DNA of 64,000 nt, from contig NZ_CP120639.1 of NCBI RefSeq assembly GCF_029537235.1, forward strand, positions 62,001 through 126,000, read 5' to 3'. Under the pieces are notes generated by a model that was not told the origin of the DNA, did not search any database, and worked only from the letters and a program-made list of their open reading frames with translations. The position numbers and the translations under genes were made by a program. Origin of the DNA: Rhizobium sp. 32-5/1 (GTDB lineage: Bacteria; Pseudomonadota; Alphaproteobacteria; Rhizobiales; Rhizobiaceae). This document shows, piece by piece, positions 63,026 to 64,000 of this stretch (the stretch's first letter is position 1; each line of letters starts with the position of its first letter).

Positions 63026-64000
63026 ATGGGCATGTGCCGACGCGATGGACGTGCCCGTTTTCCGCTTGTTTGGACAGTAGTGACGCTTTTCGTTTTCGGA
63101 TGGGCCTCGGTGATCGAAGCGCCCCAGGCGAAGGCCCACGCCGTCCTGGTCTCATCAACGCCTACACAGGGAGAGAGGCTCGGCTCCTCTCCCGTTGCCA
63201 TGACGCTACGTTTCTCCGAACACGTTTCGAAGGTCGTGGCGACGTTGGTCGGACGGGATGGCCACGCGATCCCGCTCTCGACTGAAGTTTCGGGCGACGA
63301 GATCGCCATCCGGCTCTTGGAGCCGCTTGCCCGCGGCGCCTATGCCTTGAACTGGCGTACCGTTTCGGAGGACGGTCATCCGGTTGCAGCTTCGATCGTG
63401 TTCGCGATCGGCAAAGAGGCTGTCATTGGAGGGTTCGCGGATGGTACCGCATCCGAGGCCCTGCTCAAAATCCTGACGCTGGCCACGAAGTTCGGGTTCT
63501 ACCTGGCCTGCCTCTTCGGCGTGGGCGGAACTGTCTATTCTGTCTGGATTGCTCAATCGCCGCCAACGAGGACGCTGACCCTGCACATTGTGGTCGGTTG
63601 GTTCTGCGGATTGCTTCTGATCGGGCTTGTCGGCCTTGAGGAAAGGGGCTTTCTTTCACCGCCCTGGGAGCATGGGAACCATGGGGCGCGGGCATGCAGA
63701 GCAGCCTGGCCAGGTCGGTCGCTCTTGTCTCGGTATCGCTCGGGCTAGCACTGGCCGCCCAGATGAACATGACCGCACGCGGCGCGCTTTCATCCCTCTC
63801 GCTGGCGACACTTGGCTTGGCTTTCGCGCTGACAGGACACGCCTCGGGTGCGGGCGTACGTTGGCTTTCGTTCATCGCCGTCGCGGCGCACGTGTGGGCC
63901 GTATGCTTCTGGATCGGGGCTTTACCAGGACTCTGGAAGCTGCTCGTTCACTGTGGACCGGAGCAGAAAAGGGCGTTGTGCAGGTTTTCGTCCGCCATAC
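63026..64000 (+). pseudogene. CopC-CopD (YcnJ-like) copper uptake protein, partial, one frameshift
   Basis: The N-terminal signal is followed by a CopC domain: AHAVLVSSTPTQGERLGSSP (mature histidine first), MTLRFSEHVSKVVATLVGRD and RTVSEDGHPVAASIVFAIG. The CopD membrane part starts LKILTLATKFGFYLACLFGV. The frame is lost at 63659-63660. One extra C gives FLSPALGAWEPWGAGMQSSL and ARSVALVSVSLGLALAAQMN through the window end (VRWLSFIAVAAHVWAVCFWI). It imports copper into the cytoplasm, presumably for use by the oxidase cluster. It continues past 64000. Confidence 0.82.

Noticed and set aside
1..64000. CRISPR arrays, tRNA or rRNA genes, plasmid rep or tra genes
   Set aside because: No spaced direct repeats, tRNA-like cloverleaf or rRNA sequence, and no recognisable replication or transfer protein was found.

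Overview
This looks like an accessory (plasmid, chromid or island-rich) region of an alphaproteobacterium of the Rhizobiales, most likely Rhizobiaceae. GC is high. Many operons pair a LacI, ROK, LysR or MarR regulator with an ABC transporter. The lac-like order is binding protein, two permeases, GH42 enzyme, ATPase. There is a fixNOQP/fixIS-type cbb3 oxidase cluster, and debris from IS3, IS66, IS110, IS1182 and perhaps IS5 elements. I see no tRNA, rRNA, CRISPR array or replication origin.

Layout. 1-562: start of a PAS sensor kinase (minus, runs off the edge). 1408-2534: Xre-RES toxin-antitoxin pair. 2779-4353: a whole IS3-family element with inverted ends and a 3-bp target duplication. 4496-8166: amidase, LuxR regulator and APC permease. 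8716-14943: LacI regulator divergent from a ribose-type sugar operon (binding protein, ATPase, permease, RbsD/FucU mutarotase, ribokinase), with two identical operators 74 bp apart. 15397-17472: EAL remnant, then GST-DoxX divergent from a MarR regulator with a perfect palindrome between them. 18196-21607: diguanylate cyclase and HD-GYP phosphodiesterase (c-di-GMP). 21.7-23.7 kb: transposase scraps and a decayed ABC transporter. 23923-31814: beta-galactoside-type operon (ROK, binding protein, two permeases, GH42, ATPase). 32617-35556: hipBA abutting a truncated cobW-like gene, followed by a shortened large serine recombinase. 35720-43136: redox/detoxification cluster (SDR, LysR, GST, a three-domain flavin/iron-sulfur protein, two interrupted carboxymuconolactone-decarboxylase-like genes, NTF2-like protein, second LysR). 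43581-46357: a metalloprotease/TPM protein next to a DUF3667 membrane protein. 47686-49260: BCCT transporter. 49698-53088: small unknown proteins and a large membrane-anchored unknown protein. 53533-64000: high-affinity cbb3 oxidase operon without ccoG/ccoH but with a DUF2189 membrane protein, then pseudoazurin, YcnI and a CopC-CopD protein. This last block is a copper-dependent respiration module.

A recurring oddity is that at least 17 breaks in otherwise well-conserved genes are repaired by adding one base, almost always in or next to a short homopolymer. That pattern suggests uncorrected sequencing deletions rather than 17 independent pseudogenes. I therefore give whole-gene coordinates for those genes and name the break. 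Genuine decay (larger deletions, nonsense codons, truncated genes) is also present and is marked separately.
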